A DNA stretch of 64,000 nt from CAVVDT01 sp963747005 (GCA_963747005.1 CAVVDT010000004.1:62001-126000); one strand, 5' to 3'. Positions 35,472-44,665 are shown, counted from the stretch's first letter. Numbers and translations: made by a program. Notes: generated from the letters alone by a model not told the origin.

Positions 35472-36293
35472 TCAAATGGGCACTTCGATTACCTGTGCCG
35501 TGCCAAAGCCCATGGCGCGATAGCCGGCAAGCTGGTGGGGGGCGGTGCCGCGCCGGGCGGTGAACAGGGCGGTATCGGCTGCCACTTTGGCCGGCTGCGC
35601 GGCGGAATCGGTCCGCCCGCCCATCAGCGATACCACCCGCCGCGCAATCGCCGGCGCCGGATCGACGAAACTGACCGGCCACGGCGCCGCTGAGGTGATT
35701 TCATCGAGCAGCAGCGGGTAATGCGTGCACCCCAGCACCACGACATCGGTGCGGTTGCCACCGCGCCGGCGGAACACCGGGGCGATTTCCGCCGCAATGG
35801 CTTCCGCATCGACCGCCTCCCCCCTGAGCTTGGCCTCGGCCATCTCGGCCAGGCGCGGCGCGCCGTGCAGCAACACCTTGCAGTGATAGGCATAGGTGTG
35901 GATCAGCGCATGGGTGTATTCGCGCGCCACCGTCGAAGGCGTCGCCAAGACCCCGATGACCGCCGTTTTCGTCATCTGCGCGGCCGGCTTGATGGCCGGC
36001 ACGGTGCCCACGAACGGCAGGCGGAATTCCTCCCTGAGAACGGCGAGCGCCAGCGTCGAGGCGGTATTGCAAGCGACCACGACGCAGTCCGGCTGAACCT
36101 CGTCGATCAGCCGCCCCATCACCGTGACGATGCGCCGGACCAGCCTTGCCTCGGGCCAGTCGCCATAGGGAAAGGCGGCATTGTCAGCGGCATAGATGAG
36201 ATGCGCGGCCGGCATCGCCTCACGCACCGCGCGCGCCACGGTGAGTCCGCCTGAACCTGAATCGAACACCAGGATGCGGGGGCCGGCGGTCAC
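35472..36293 (-). CDS. murI: Glutamate racemase
   Basis: MurI (273 residues) interconverts L- and D-glutamate for peptidoglycan. The sequence has the N-terminal FDSGSGGLTVARAV, the first catalytic Cys in VVACNTAS, a GTVPAIKPAAQ strand and the second catalytic Cys in VVLGCTHYPLL. Length fits. It overlaps the trmJ stop by four bases. The same window also encodes a D-glutamate breakdown pair (dgcN-dgcA). Confidence 0.94.
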   Translation of the reverse strand: MTAGPRILVFDSGSGGLTVARAVREAMPAAHLIYAADNAAFPYGDWPEARLVRRIVTVMGRLIDEVQPDCVVVACNTASTLALAVLREEFRLPFVGTVPAIKPAAQMTKTAVIGVLATPSTVAREYTHALIHTYAYHCKVLLHGAPRLAEMAEAKLRGEAVDAEAIAAEIAPVFRRRGGNRTDVVVLGCTHYPLLLDEITSAAPWPVSFVDPAPAIARRVVSLMGGRTDSAAQPAKVAADTALFTARRGTAPHQLAGYRAMGFGTAQVIEVPI

Positions 36294-37111
36294 TTCCCTC
36301 GCCCCTTCATCCGCCGCGCAACATGGGCATGGGTGAGCGAAGCCACCATCCCGCGCAGGGTCTGGACCTCCTGTTCGGTAAGGTTGGCGCGCTGGAACAG
36401 GTTGCGCATGTTGCGCACCATGCCGGGTTTCTTCTCCGCCGTCTTGTAAAAGCCGGCGGCATCGAGTTCACCCTCCAGGTGCTCGAAGAAACCCATCATC
36501 TCGGCTTGCGTGGCGGGGCGCGTGTCGGGGGTCCTGAGGCCGGGTCCCGAAAGGGCCGCCAGTTCCGGCGTGGCCTGCCCCAGCGACGGGGCAATCTCCT
36601 TGAACCATTCATAGCCCACCAGCAGCACAGCCTGGGCGATGTTGAGCGAAGCAAAAGCCGGATTGACCGGCGCCGAGATGATCTCGTGGGCCAGTGAAAC
36701 CTCGTCGTTGTTGAGGCCCCAGCGCTCGCGCCCGAACAGGATCGCGAGCCTTTCGCCGCGCCCGATGCGCCGGTGCATGTCGGCGCCGGCGGCCTCCGGC
36801 GCCATCACTTCCTTGATCATGCCGCGCGGTCGGGCGGTGGTGGCATAGACGTGATGGAGGTCCGAAAGCGCCGCCGGCAGGTCAGCAAACACCCGCGCCC
36901 CCTCGATGATCCAGTCGGCGCCGGAGGCCGCGCTGACGGCCTTGGGGTTGGGCCAGCCGTCGCGCGGCTCGACGATGCGCAGTTCGCTCAAGCCGAAATT
37001 GGCCATGGCGCGCGCCGCCGTCCCGATGTTCTCGCCCAGTTGCGGGTTGACGAGGATAACGGCTGGGGCGGGCCCAAAATCAGCTTCGCGGGTGGTATCG
37101 GTTCCGGCCAT
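36290..37111 (-). CDS. trmJ: tRNA (cytidine/uridine-2'-O)-methyltransferase TrmJ
   Basis: This SpoU/SPOUT-family methyltransferase (273 residues) would methylate the 2'-O at position 32 of tRNA. The three SPOUT motifs are present: NPQLGENIGTAARAMANFG near residue 22, LFGRERWGLNNDEVSLA and NPAFASLNIAQAVLLVGYEW at the trefoil knot (partial). The C-terminal extension (EMMGFFEHLEGELDAAGF) is typical of TrmJ. The ATG at 37111 aligns with family starts. It precedes and overlaps murI. Confidence 0.92.
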   Translation of the reverse strand: MAGTDTTREADFGPAPAVILVNPQLGENIGTAARAMANFGLSELRIVEPRDGWPNPKAVSAASGADWIIEGARVFADLPAALSDLHHVYATTARPRGMIKEVMAPEAAGADMHRRIGRGERLAILFGRERWGLNNDEVSLAHEIISAPVNPAFASLNIAQAVLLVGYEWFKEIAPSLGQATPELAALSGPGLRTPDTRPATQAEMMGFFEHLEGELDAAGFYKTAEKKPGMVRNMRNLFQRANLTEQEVQTLRGMVASLTHAHVARRMKGRGK

Positions 37112-37211
37112 GGTGATCAGCGCATAGCGCCTTGCGGGCCATAGGGGAAGATGGACACGACGCAATAAGGCGCAAGGACAGCCCGGCCCTATAGTGCCGA
37201 TGTACGATCCC

Positions 37212-37246
37212 GGTCAATTTTGCCGTGATGGTTACGGAAATTGACC
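37212..37246. repeat. Long imperfect hairpin upstream of the RTX gene
   Basis: GGTCAATTT (37212-37220) pairs perfectly with AAATTGACC (37238-37246). The inner CCGT (37223-37226) and ACGG (37234-37237) pair after a two-base bulge, for a stem of about 13 bp. It lies 73 bp before the RTX start and about 100 bp from the trmJ start. No T-tract follows, so an operator or an mRNA structure is more likely than a terminator. Confidence 0.45.
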
Positions 37247-37318
37247 TATGGGACAACATCCATTCCCATGCTAATTTTCTTGGGCATCCATCCTCGTCAG
37301 ACGGCAGGGGAGCACTTC

Positions 37319-39001
37319 ATGACCGATAACATCATTTCCACCATTACTTCTGCCCCCGTATCGATGACGAGCAGCAACGATTCGACGACCGTCGCCGGCT
37401 CGGGCGCCATTATCCTGGGGATTGGCAGTCTCTTTGCGGTCGACATGCAAGCCGGATCCACCCTGACCGTTCTGGGAGATATCGGTCACCATGTCAGCGG
37501 CAATCTTGTCAACCTGGATGCGGCCGAAAGCCCCGTCATTGTCATTGGTGAAACCGGCGTTATCAGCAATACGCTTGCCGATGCCGTTGGCGGAACATTC
37601 AAAGGCTCCGCCCTGATTGACAACAAAGGGTCCGTATACGCTTTCAATAATGGAATTTCGATCGCACCGACAGACGCCGGCAATGCAATTGATATAATTA
37701 ATGACGGAACGATACATGCGCAATTTACAGCATTGGATCTGGATGTCGGAAATGGCGGAGCTGAATTAAACAATTCTGGCGAAATTTATGCGGAATTTAT
37801 TGGAATATCGGTAAAAACAGGTGCTGCGTTTATTGTTAATTCCGGAAATATTGCCGCCATGGCGGGAATAGCCATGGATTTTCTGTCAACTAGATTGGCT
37901 AATATTATCAATACGGGCGATATAACCGGACAAATCGGTACTGGCTCGGGCGATGACCTCATCACCAATGCGGGCCGTATTTTCGGCGACATCGCTTCTG
38001 GCTCAGGCAATGACCATGTCATCAACAGTGGCACCATTCACGGCGACATCATACTGGGCAATGGCAACGATACTTTCGATGGCCGCCATGGCATCTTGAA
38101 CGGTTCCATAGTCGGCGGCGCCGGCAATGATACCTACATCGTCGATGACTCCTCCATTGCCATCTTCGAGGGCCCCGACCAGGGTATCGACCGGGTCGAG
38201 ACCAGTTCGAATTTCGCGCTGGGGGGCGATTTGGAGAACCTTGTGCTCACCGGCGCCGGCAACACCCACGGCATTGGTAACGAGCTCGACAACATCATCT
38301 TGGGCAATAGCGGCGACAACGTGATCGATGGCAACGACGGAGCCGATGGCCTCGATGGCGGCAGCGGCAACGACCTGCTGCGCGGCGGCGGCGGTCTCGA
38401 TGAACTCTTTGGCGACGGCGGCGACGATACCCTGCGCGGCGGCACCCAGGCCGATTCACTCGACGGCGGCGATGGCGACGACCTCCTCATCGGCGATGCC
38501 GGTATCGACACTCTCCTGGCGGGCGATGATAATGACGAGTTGCGCGGCGGGGCCAACAACGACCAGCTTCTCGGCGGGGCTGGCGACGACAGGCTCTTCG
38601 GCGGCACCGGCGGCGACAGGCTCTTCGGCGGCACCGGCGACGACACCCTTCACGGCGGCGCCGGCAAGGACTTCTTCACCGGCGGGACTGGCGCCGACAC
38701 CTTCGCGTTCAACAGCATCATCGACACCGCCGTCGGCGCCCAGCGCGACGTAATCACGGACTTCCACGCCACCCAGGGCGACGTCATTGACCTCTCCGCC
38801 ATCGACGCCAATGCGAACACCGCCGGCGATAATGGCTTCATTCTGGTGGGCGCCTATTCAAACACCGCCGGCGAGTTGCGCATCACCATCGCCAACGGCA
38901 ACAGCCTCATTCATGGCGACACCGACGGCGACGGCGTGGACGACTTCCAGATTTCCGTCCATGGAGCAACCGGCTTGAGCGCGGCAGACTTCTTCCTGTA
39001 G
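37319..39001 (+). CDS. RTX-type calcium-binding secreted protein
   Basis: The 560-residue protein has two halves. Residues 1-250 carry repeated short NxGxI/NSGxI units (IDNKGSVYAF, INDGTIHAQF, NNSGEIYAEF, VNSGNIAAMA, INTGDITGQI, INSGTIHGDI) that suggest a right-handed beta-helix or passenger fold. Residues 340-470 carry about a dozen GGxGxDxLx calcium-binding nonapeptides, followed by an RTX C-terminal segment (ADTFAFNS, VITDFHATQGDVIDLS). Such proteins leave by type I secretion using a C-terminal signal. No type I exporter is adjacent. The DNA for residues 100-200 is clearly more AT-rich than the rest. Confidence 0.9.
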   Translation: MTDNIISTITSAPVSMTSSNDSTTVAGSGAIILGIGSLFAVDMQAGSTLTVLGDIGHHVSGNLVNLDAAESPVIVIGETGVISNTLADAVGGTFKGSALIDNKGSVYAFNNGISIAPTDAGNAIDIINDGTIHAQFTALDLDVGNGGAELNNSGEIYAEFIGISVKTGAAFIVNSGNIAAMAGIAMDFLSTRLANIINTGDITGQIGTGSGDDLITNAGRIFGDIASGSGNDHVINSGTIHGDIILGNGNDTFDGRHGILNGSIVGGAGNDTYIVDDSSIAIFEGPDQGIDRVETSSNFALGGDLENLVLTGAGNTHGIGNELDNIILGNSGDNVIDGNDGADGLDGGSGNDLLRGGGGLDELFGDGGDDTLRGGTQADSLDGGDGDDLLIGDAGIDTLLAGDDNDELRGGANNDQLLGGAGDDRLFGGTGGDRLFGGTGDDTLHGGAGKDFFTGGTGADTFAFNSIIDTAVGAQRDVITDFHATQGDVIDLSAIDANANTAGDNGFILVGAYSNTAGELRITIANGNSLIHGDTDGDGVDDFQISVHGATGLSAADFFL

Positions 39002-39054
39002 GTTCGGCCCCGAGGCTGGCATCATGCCGGCATCCGAAGCTTTCGGAACCGTCG

Positions 39055-40449
39055 ATGAGCGCAACCCAAGCAGCCTTTCGCGCCGACCTCATCGCCATCC
39101 TCGGCCGTCAGGGTCTGCGCGACGAGACCCGCATGGACGAGATCGACCCCGGCCATCACGCCGACAACCTCGCCGCCGGCCTCCTCGCCCTGCCCCGCTC
39201 CACCACCGAGGTGCAGGCTATCGTGCGGCTTTGCGCTCGCCACGGCGTTTCCATGGTGGCGCATGGCGGGCTGACCGGCCTTGCCGGTGGCGCCGCCAGC
39301 AGACCCGGTCAACTGATCGTCTCGCTGCTCAGGATGGATGCCATCGAGGCGGTGGAGCCGCTGGAGGCCATCGCGATCGTCGGGGCCGGCGCGCGGCTGG
39401 AGAAGGTGGAAGATGCAGCCAATGCCCACGGCCTTTCCGTCGGCATCGATCTGGCGGCGCGCGGCTCGGCCACCATCGGCGGCATGATTTCCACCAACGC
39501 CGGCGGCATCGAGGCTTTCAGGAACGGCATGATGCGCGCCCGCGTCCTCGGCCTCGAAGCCGTTACCGCCGACGGCACCCTCTTCTGCGACCTGGCGCGC
39601 GTCACCAAGGTCAACGAGGGGCTCGATATCAAACACCTGTTCATCGGCGCCGAGGGGACGCTCGGCATCGTCACCCGCGCCGTCCTACGGCTGGTGCCGG
39701 TGCCCGGCGAGCGGGCAACCGCGCTTGTGGCGGTGGAGAGCGCAGGCGCGGCCGTGCACCTGTTCCACCGGCTGCGCCGCGCCGCGGGCGGCGGACGACT
39801 GCTCGCCGCCGAGATCATGTTCGCCGACTATGCAAAGACCGCCGCCTTCGACCTGAAGCTGGAAGGCCTCGTCGCCTTCTGTCCGGCACCTGCCTATGTG
39901 TTGGTTGAGACGACCTCCACCGACGCCGATGCCGCCCGCCAGGGCCTGGAGGCCGAACTGGCCGCCGGCATGGATGAAGGCCTGGGCCTCATCGATGCCC
40001 TCATCGCCCGGTCCGAGGCCGACCGGGCAGACTTCTGGCGCCTCAGGGAGGAAACCTGGGCGGTGGAGCGCCAGAAGCCGGCTGGCCTGTGGTTCGACGT
40101 CTCGGTGCCGCTCGGCCTGATCGACAGCTACATGACGGACTTGCGTGCCCGCCTCGATACCATCGATCCGGCGTTAGGGCTCTATGTCATGGGCCATCTG
40201 GGCGACGGCAACCTGCATGTGACGGTAGCGACGGGCACGCCGCTGAGGGCGCTGAAGGAGCCGATCTCGCGCGCCGTCGAGCACGGCCTGAAGGCAGCGG
40301 GCGGCGCCATCTCGGCCGAACACGGCATCGGTCTCGACAAGCGCGAAAGCCTGCATCGCCAGGCCGATCCCGGCAAGCTTTCATTGATGCGCACCATCAA
40401 GGCGGCTCTCGATCCGCAAAACCTCATGAACCCGGGAAAGATCTATTAG
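39055..40449 (+). CDS. FAD-linked oxidase (glycolate oxidase/D-lactate dehydrogenase type)
   Basis: The 464-residue flavoprotein has a PCMH-type FAD-binding domain (VSMVAHGGLTGLAGGAA, RGSATIGGMISTNAGGIEAF, KHLFIGAEGTLGIVT) and a C-terminal FAD-oxidase domain with GHLGDGNLHV and SAEHGIGLDKRESL ending in NLMNPGKIY (all partial). It resembles GlcD/D-2-hydroxyglutarate dehydrogenase-type enzymes that oxidise 2-hydroxy acids. There is no glcE or glcF partner, so it is probably of the stand-alone D-lactate or D-2-hydroxyacid group. Confidence 0.9.
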   Translation: MSATQAAFRADLIAILGRQGLRDETRMDEIDPGHHADNLAAGLLALPRSTTEVQAIVRLCARHGVSMVAHGGLTGLAGGAASRPGQLIVSLLRMDAIEAVEPLEAIAIVGAGARLEKVEDAANAHGLSVGIDLAARGSATIGGMISTNAGGIEAFRNGMMRARVLGLEAVTADGTLFCDLARVTKVNEGLDIKHLFIGAEGTLGIVTRAVLRLVPVPGERATALVAVESAGAAVHLFHRLRRAAGGGRLLAAEIMFADYAKTAAFDLKLEGLVAFCPAPAYVLVETTSTDADAARQGLEAELAAGMDEGLGLIDALIARSEADRADFWRLREETWAVERQKPAGLWFDVSVPLGLIDSYMTDLRARLDTIDPALGLYVMGHLGDGNLHVTVATGTPLRALKEPISRAVEHGLKAAGGAISAEHGIGLDKRESLHRQADPGKLSLMRTIKAALDPQNLMNPGKIY

Positions 40450-40683
40450 GGTCCGGTCCCTGCATCGACGGAAATGAACGCTCCAGCAAAGGGTTGCTGG
40501 AGTTTGCAGAATCAGCATGTAAAGACCGCCTTGCGCCGTGACGCCGACACGAACTTCGCCCGGCATCGTCCCGCCCACGAGGTCCGGGTGCCGGCATGCA
40601 TCGCAAGCCAGGCCAGCACCTTTTCAAATCGCCCCATTTATGGCCAAGTGCCGTCCGTCGGTTTGCTTTCGGAGATCGCCGCC

Positions 40684-41556
40684 ATGTCCGGCTCACTGAA
40701 CGCCTCCTCCATCGAGGCCTACCATCGCGACGGCTTTCTCTTTCCCCTCGATGTCTTTACCACCCGCGAAGCCGCTGCCCTGAGGGCCGAGGTCGAGGCG
40801 CTGGAGCGCGACTGGCCGGCGGGCCGCCTGCCGCGCCCGCTCAACCAGTATTTTCGCGTCAACGGCCAGGTGGTGATCCCGCTGCTGGCCCGTGTCCCGC
40901 GCCACCCCGCCATCGTCGATGCCGTGGAAAGCCTCCTGGGCCCCGACATCATGCTGTGGTCGGCAGAATTCTTCATCAAGGAGCCCGGTACGCCGAAAAT
41001 CGTTTCCTGGCACCAGGACCTCACCTATTGGGGTATGGGCGAGACGAATGAGGAGGTGACCGCCTGGGTGGCGCTCTCCGATGTGTCGCGCGCTTCGGGC
41101 TGCATGCGTTTCGTCGCCGGCTCCCACCACCAGCGCATTGCTCCCCATCGCGACACCTTCGGCGCCGACAACCTGTTGTCGCGCGGCCAGGAGATCGCCA
41201 TCGACGTGAACGAGGATGAAGCAAGCTTCGTTGAATTGAGGCCCGGCGAGATGTCGCTGCATCACGGTCGCATGTTCCATGCCTCCGGCCCCAACCGCTC
41301 CAGCGACCGCCGCATCGGCCTTGCCATGCGCTACGTGACGCCGGCGGTGCGCCAACTCGTGGCCGAACGCGACTATGCCATGCTGGTGCGCGGCGCCGAC
41401 CGTCAGCGCAACTGGATCAACATTGCCCCGCCGGCCGTCCCCTTCGACGCCGCCGCGCTTGCTCTTTACGAGGAAATTCTTACCGCCCAGTCAGCCGCCC
41501 TGGCCGCCGGCGCCGAGGGCGTGGTCGGACTTTACCGGGTGGCGGCCCCCGCTTAA
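40684..41556 (+). CDS. Phytanoyl-CoA dioxygenase (PhyH) family protein
   Basis: The 290-residue protein belongs to the Fe(II)/2-oxoglutarate PhyH-like oxygenases. It has the H-x-D iron motif in SWHQDLTYWGM and the distal His in MSLHHGRMFHASGPNRSSDRR, where the downstream Arg would bind 2-oxoglutarate (partial). The start YHRDGFLFPLDVFT is family-like. The substrate is unknown. The ATG at 40684 is supported by GGAG ten bases upstream; the frame extends 70 codons into the 234-bp gap without similarity. It overlaps the next, convergent gene by four bases. Confidence 0.87.
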   Translation: MSGSLNASSIEAYHRDGFLFPLDVFTTREAAALRAEVEALERDWPAGRLPRPLNQYFRVNGQVVIPLLARVPRHPAIVDAVESLLGPDIMLWSAEFFIKEPGTPKIVSWHQDLTYWGMGETNEEVTAWVALSDVSRASGCMRFVAGSHHQRIAPHRDTFGADNLLSRGQEIAIDVNEDEASFVELRPGEMSLHHGRMFHASGPNRSSDRRIGLAMRYVTPAVRQLVAERDYAMLVRGADRQRNWINIAPPAVPFDAAALALYEEILTAQSAALAAGAEGVVGLYRVAAPA

Positions 41557-41945
41557 GCCCCCTCCCCGTTGAAATCGATGTGAATGTGGTTGCCGTCCGG
41601 ATCGAGGACATTGATCTGGGTGATGGCCGTGCCCGGCACCTTCGCCGGCCGGTAGTCGATACCCTCGGCCTCCAGCCGGGCCGTGAACGGCTCCATGCCC
41701 TTGGCCGAAAAAGCGAAATGCTCAAGCCGCGGCTCGCGGCCCTCAGGCTGTTTGCCCACCCCCACCAGATGCACGAACGGGTGCCCGTCGGCATAGAGCC
41801 AGGCGCCGGGAAAGTCGAAGGGCGGCCGCCAGCCTTCGGTCATGCCCAGCATCTGGCAGTACCAGCGGGTCATGGCCGCCAGATTGGCGGTGCGAACATT
41901 CACGTGGTCGAGCCGGCCCAGTTGCATACGATCCACATCCCTCAT
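41553..41945 (-). CDS. VOC-family (glyoxalase-fold) protein
   Basis: The 130-residue protein has a single vicinal-oxygen-chelate pattern: RLDHVNVRTANLAAMTRWY with the first metal His, FVHLVGVGKQ, RLEHFAFSAKGMEPF with the second, and INVLDPDGNHIHIDF with the Glu-equivalent Asp. VOC proteins include dioxygenases and isomerases; this one cannot be assigned. A start at 41927 (Met7) is also possible. Confidence 0.87.
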   Translation of the reverse strand: MRDVDRMQLGRLDHVNVRTANLAAMTRWYCQMLGMTEGWRPPFDFPGAWLYADGHPFVHLVGVGKQPEGREPRLEHFAFSAKGMEPFTARLEAEGIDYRPAKVPGTAITQINVLDPDGNHIHIDFNGEGA

Positions 41946-42077
41946 CTCACGTCGCCGCCATCATAGTGCATGCTGCGCGGCGGAAAAGCACCTTCATCCC
42001 TCCGTCGGGCTTTCGCAACCCGCGCGCGTTTGCTAGGAACGCTCGACTGACTGGTTTCAGGAGCGGAAAGACCCATC

Positions 42078-43289
42078 ATGGCGAAGATCAAGGTTCAAAA
42101 TCCTGTTGTCGAGATCGACGGCGACGAGATGACCCGCATCATCTGGCAGCTCATCAAGGACAAGCTGATCCATCCCTATCTCGACATCGACCTCGAATAT
42201 TACGACCTCTCCATCGAGCATCGCGATGCCACCGGCGATCAGGTGACGGTGGACGCCGCCGAAGCCATTGCCAAGCATGGCGTAGGCGTCAAGTGCGCCA
42301 CCATAACCCCCGACGAGGCGCGGGTGAAGGAATTCGGCCTCAAGAAGATGTGGCGTTCGCCCAACGGCACCATTCGCAACATCCTGGGCGGCGTCATCTT
42401 CCGCGCGCCCATCCTGTGCCGGAACGTGCCGCGCCTGGTGCCAGGCTGGACCCAGCCCATCGTCATCGGCCGCCACGCCTTCGGCGACCAGTACCGCGCC
42501 ACCGACTTCCGCTACCCCGGCCCCGGCAAGCTGACCATCAAATTCGAGGGCTCGGACGGCAAGGTCATCGAGCACGAGGTGTTCCAGGCACCGAGCGCAG
42601 GTGTCGCCATGGCCATGTACAACCTCGACGATTCGATCCGAGATTTCGCCCGCGCCTCGCTGAACTACGGCCTGTCGCTCAACTATCCCGTCTATCTCTC
42701 CACCAAGAACACCATCCTCAAGGTCTATGACGGCCGCTTCAAGGATCTCTTCCAGGAGGTCTTCGAGGCCGAGTTCAAGGCCGAATTCGACAAGCGCGGC
42801 CTCACCTACGAGCACCGCCTGATCGACGACATGGTGGCATCGGCGCTGAAATGGACCGGCGGCTACGTGTGGGCATGCAAGAATTACGATGGCGACGTGC
42901 AGTCCGACATCGTGGCGCAAGGCTTTGGCTCGCTGGGCCTGATGACCTCTGTGCTGATGTCGCCCGACGGCAAGACGGTGGAAGCGGAAGCCGCCCACGG
43001 CACCGTAACCCGCCACTACCGCCTGCACCAGCAGGGCAAGGCCACCTCCACCAATTCGACCGCCTCGATCTTTGCCTGGACCCGCGGGCTCGCCCATCGT
43101 GCCAAGCTCGACGACAACGAGGCCCTGAAAAACTTTGCAACCACGCTGGAAAAGGTGACGGTGGATACCATTGAGGCCGGCGCCATGACCAAGGATCTCG
43201 CCGTCCTCATCGGCCCCGAGCAGAAGTGGCTGTCGACCGAAGGCTTCCTCGACAGGATCGACGCCAACCTGCAAAAGGCCATGGGCTGA
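42078..43289 (+). CDS. icd: NADP-dependent isocitrate dehydrogenase
   Basis: The 403-residue enzyme makes 2-oxoglutarate and NADPH in the TCA cycle. It is the dimeric eukaryote-like NADP type common in alphaproteobacteria: KIKVQNPVVEIDGDEMTRIIW at the start, KMWRSPNGTIRNILGG with the substrate-binding Ser and Asn, then LIDDMVASALKWTGGYVWACKNYDGDV with metal-binding Asp, and EAAHGTVTRHYR (all partial). Length fits. A long frame on the opposite strand is only its shadow. Confidence 0.97.
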   Translation: MAKIKVQNPVVEIDGDEMTRIIWQLIKDKLIHPYLDIDLEYYDLSIEHRDATGDQVTVDAAEAIAKHGVGVKCATITPDEARVKEFGLKKMWRSPNGTIRNILGGVIFRAPILCRNVPRLVPGWTQPIVIGRHAFGDQYRATDFRYPGPGKLTIKFEGSDGKVIEHEVFQAPSAGVAMAMYNLDDSIRDFARASLNYGLSLNYPVYLSTKNTILKVYDGRFKDLFQEVFEAEFKAEFDKRGLTYEHRLIDDMVASALKWTGGYVWACKNYDGDVQSDIVAQGFGSLGLMTSVLMSPDGKTVEAEAAHGTVTRHYRLHQQGKATSTNSTASIFAWTRGLAHRAKLDDNEALKNFATTLEKVTVDTIEAGAMTKDLAVLIGPEQKWLSTEGFLDRIDANLQKAMG

Positions 43290-43387
43290 CAGCCGGAAGA
43301 TTAGCGGCCGCATTTACCTGATTGCAACCGGATTGCCCGTTAGCTCTCCAACAGTTCCCGCGAACGCGTGAAGGCTGGAGCGACGGG

Positions 43388-43774
43388 ATGGTTTCGATTG
43401 CAAGGGGCTTTGTTTGCGCGCTGGTCTTTGTCGCGGTGTTCCTGTTTTCCTATTGGATGGTGTTTGCCCAGTTCCTTTCCCAGAACGTGGCCTACGTGCC
43501 GGCTATGATGACAGCCGCCGCCGCGGCGTTTTTGACCTGGCATGTGATGCGATCCGCCAACCGGGGTATCCTGGGAACAGCCCTCAACTGGGCGGCGATC
43601 ACGGGCGCCGCCGGCTTTTGCGTCGGCTTCTTTGGACCGATGATCTTCGCACCCGGCGCAAATCAGGGGCCAATGCTCGGCCTGTTCATTACCGGTCCGC
43701 TGGGCTTTCTCGCCGGCGGCATTTGCGGCCTCGTCTATGCGATATGGTGCCGGTCGAACCCGAAGAACGCGTGA
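43388..43774 (+). CDS. Small integral membrane protein of unknown function
   Basis: The 128-residue protein has four predicted transmembrane helices (FVCALVFVAVFLFSYWMVF; YVPAMMTAAAAAFLTWHVM; ALNWAAITGAAGFCVGFFG; GLFITGPLGFLAGGICGLVYA). I recognise no family. It is downstream of icd and convergent with the HiPIP gene 62 bp away. The ATG at 43388 is preceded by CTGGAG at a useful distance. Confidence 0.75.
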   Translation: MVSIARGFVCALVFVAVFLFSYWMVFAQFLSQNVAYVPAMMTAAAAAFLTWHVMRSANRGILGTALNWAAITGAAGFCVGFFGPMIFAPGANQGPMLGLFITGPLGFLAGGICGLVYAIWCRSNPKNA

Positions 43775-43836
43775 TGGTCGCTCGCCGCGCTCACCGGCAC
43801 TTCAAGCACATCGCTGCCACAATCCGGCCGTGACGG

Positions 43837-44097
43837 CTATTTTGCGCGCCACAGGATGCACCAGCCCTTGGGGCTGATGTTGCCCTCGACCAACGTGCAG
43901 GCATGCGGCGGCTCGAAAAGCTTGCATCCGGCGCAATCCTTGCCGTTCTTGGGGTCGTCTTGATAGCGCGCCGCCTTCTGCGACATCTTACCGGCCTGCG
44001 CCTGGGTGGAGGCCAGCACGGCAAACGGCACTGCCGTGCCGATGAGTTTCAGTGTGGTGCGCCGATCGATGCGGCCCATATAGACGGTCTTGCTCAT
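43837..44097 (-). CDS. High-potential iron-sulfur protein (HiPIP), Tat-exported
   Basis: The 86-residue protein has a twin-arginine signal (DRRTTLKLIG, hydrophobic core TAVPFAVLAS, cleavage after AQA at 35). The small mature domain has four Cys at 55, 58, 67 and 80 in the HiPIP spacing C-x2-C-x8-C-x12-C, with the typical YQDDPKNGKDCAGCKLF and a final GWCILW. HiPIPs carry one electron on a [4Fe-4S] cluster in the periplasm. The Iro protein of iron-oxidising acidithiobacilli and PioC of Rhodopseudomonas belong to this family. It is divergent from the Cyc2-like gene across a shared regulatory region. GGAG precedes the ATG. Confidence 0.93.
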   Translation of the reverse strand: MSKTVYMGRIDRRTTLKLIGTAVPFAVLASTQAQAGKMSQKAARYQDDPKNGKDCAGCKLFEPPHACTLVEGNISPKGWCILWRAK

Positions 44098-44285
44098 AGT
44101 CTTCTCCGAGGTTGAGGCTAAGAGCCTGGACGCTTGCCAGGCTTATTCACATTTCCTTGGTCAGATCGGGCAAAACCGGCGCCCCGCTTGTTGCTGGCAG
44201 TTCCTTGTTTACCCGCCGCATGCGGTTCTGCGATGCGTATCATCTGATCCGGTTGATGGTCTGCGCCGCATGACGCAAGCCAGCT

Positions 44286-44299
44286 TTGATCGAGATCAA
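44286..44299. promoter_or_regulatory. Perfect FNR/FixK box between HiPIP and Cyc2-like genes
   Basis: TTGATCGAGATCAA is a perfect match to TTGAT-N4-ATCAA. It lies in the 568-bp gap (44098-44665), 189 bp from the HiPIP start and 367 bp from the Cyc2-like start. TATCTT at 44322-44327 is exactly where the -10 box of a class II FNR promoter on the plus strand should be, giving a transcript start near 44334 and a leader of about 330 bases. The rest of the gap has no convincing gene; a 78-codon frame at 44426 is Pro/Arg/Ser-rich and unconvincing. Confidence 0.8.
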
Positions 44300-44665
44300 T
44301 ATGTCTCATGGCGGTGATTCGTATCTTTTCATACAAGGGATTCGTTGCTTAGGGATTCGAAGCGGGCGGCAATCCCTATTTGGTAGAGAGCTCACGGATT
44401 TTTCCGGGAGTCGCGGGGGCTTATCATGGCATACCGCCTGGCGCGCGTGCCATTTCCGTCGCTATCGGTTTCGTTGCCAAACACCTTAGGGCGCTTAGCA
44501 GCAGCCGATCCGTATCGGCAGAAGTCTTCCCCCGACAATTCACTGAAGATACCGGCCCGGCCGGTCGACGATCGTGACGCGCGGTGCCATCGGCGCCCCC
44601 GCGTCGCGGCGCCCGAAGCCCGGCCGACGTCGTCGTCATCTGCTTGTTTCGAGGGGGACTGAAAG

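Noticed and set aside
42057..43313. A 418-codon open frame antisense to icd
   Set aside because: icd on the plus strand is unmistakable. The antisense product is Gly/Val/Asp-rich shadow sequence.
44426..44662. A 78-codon frame inside the HiPIP/Cyc2 intergenic region
   Set aside because: Composition is Pro/Arg/Ser/Ala-rich with no helix or motif, and the region is better explained as leader and regulatory DNA.
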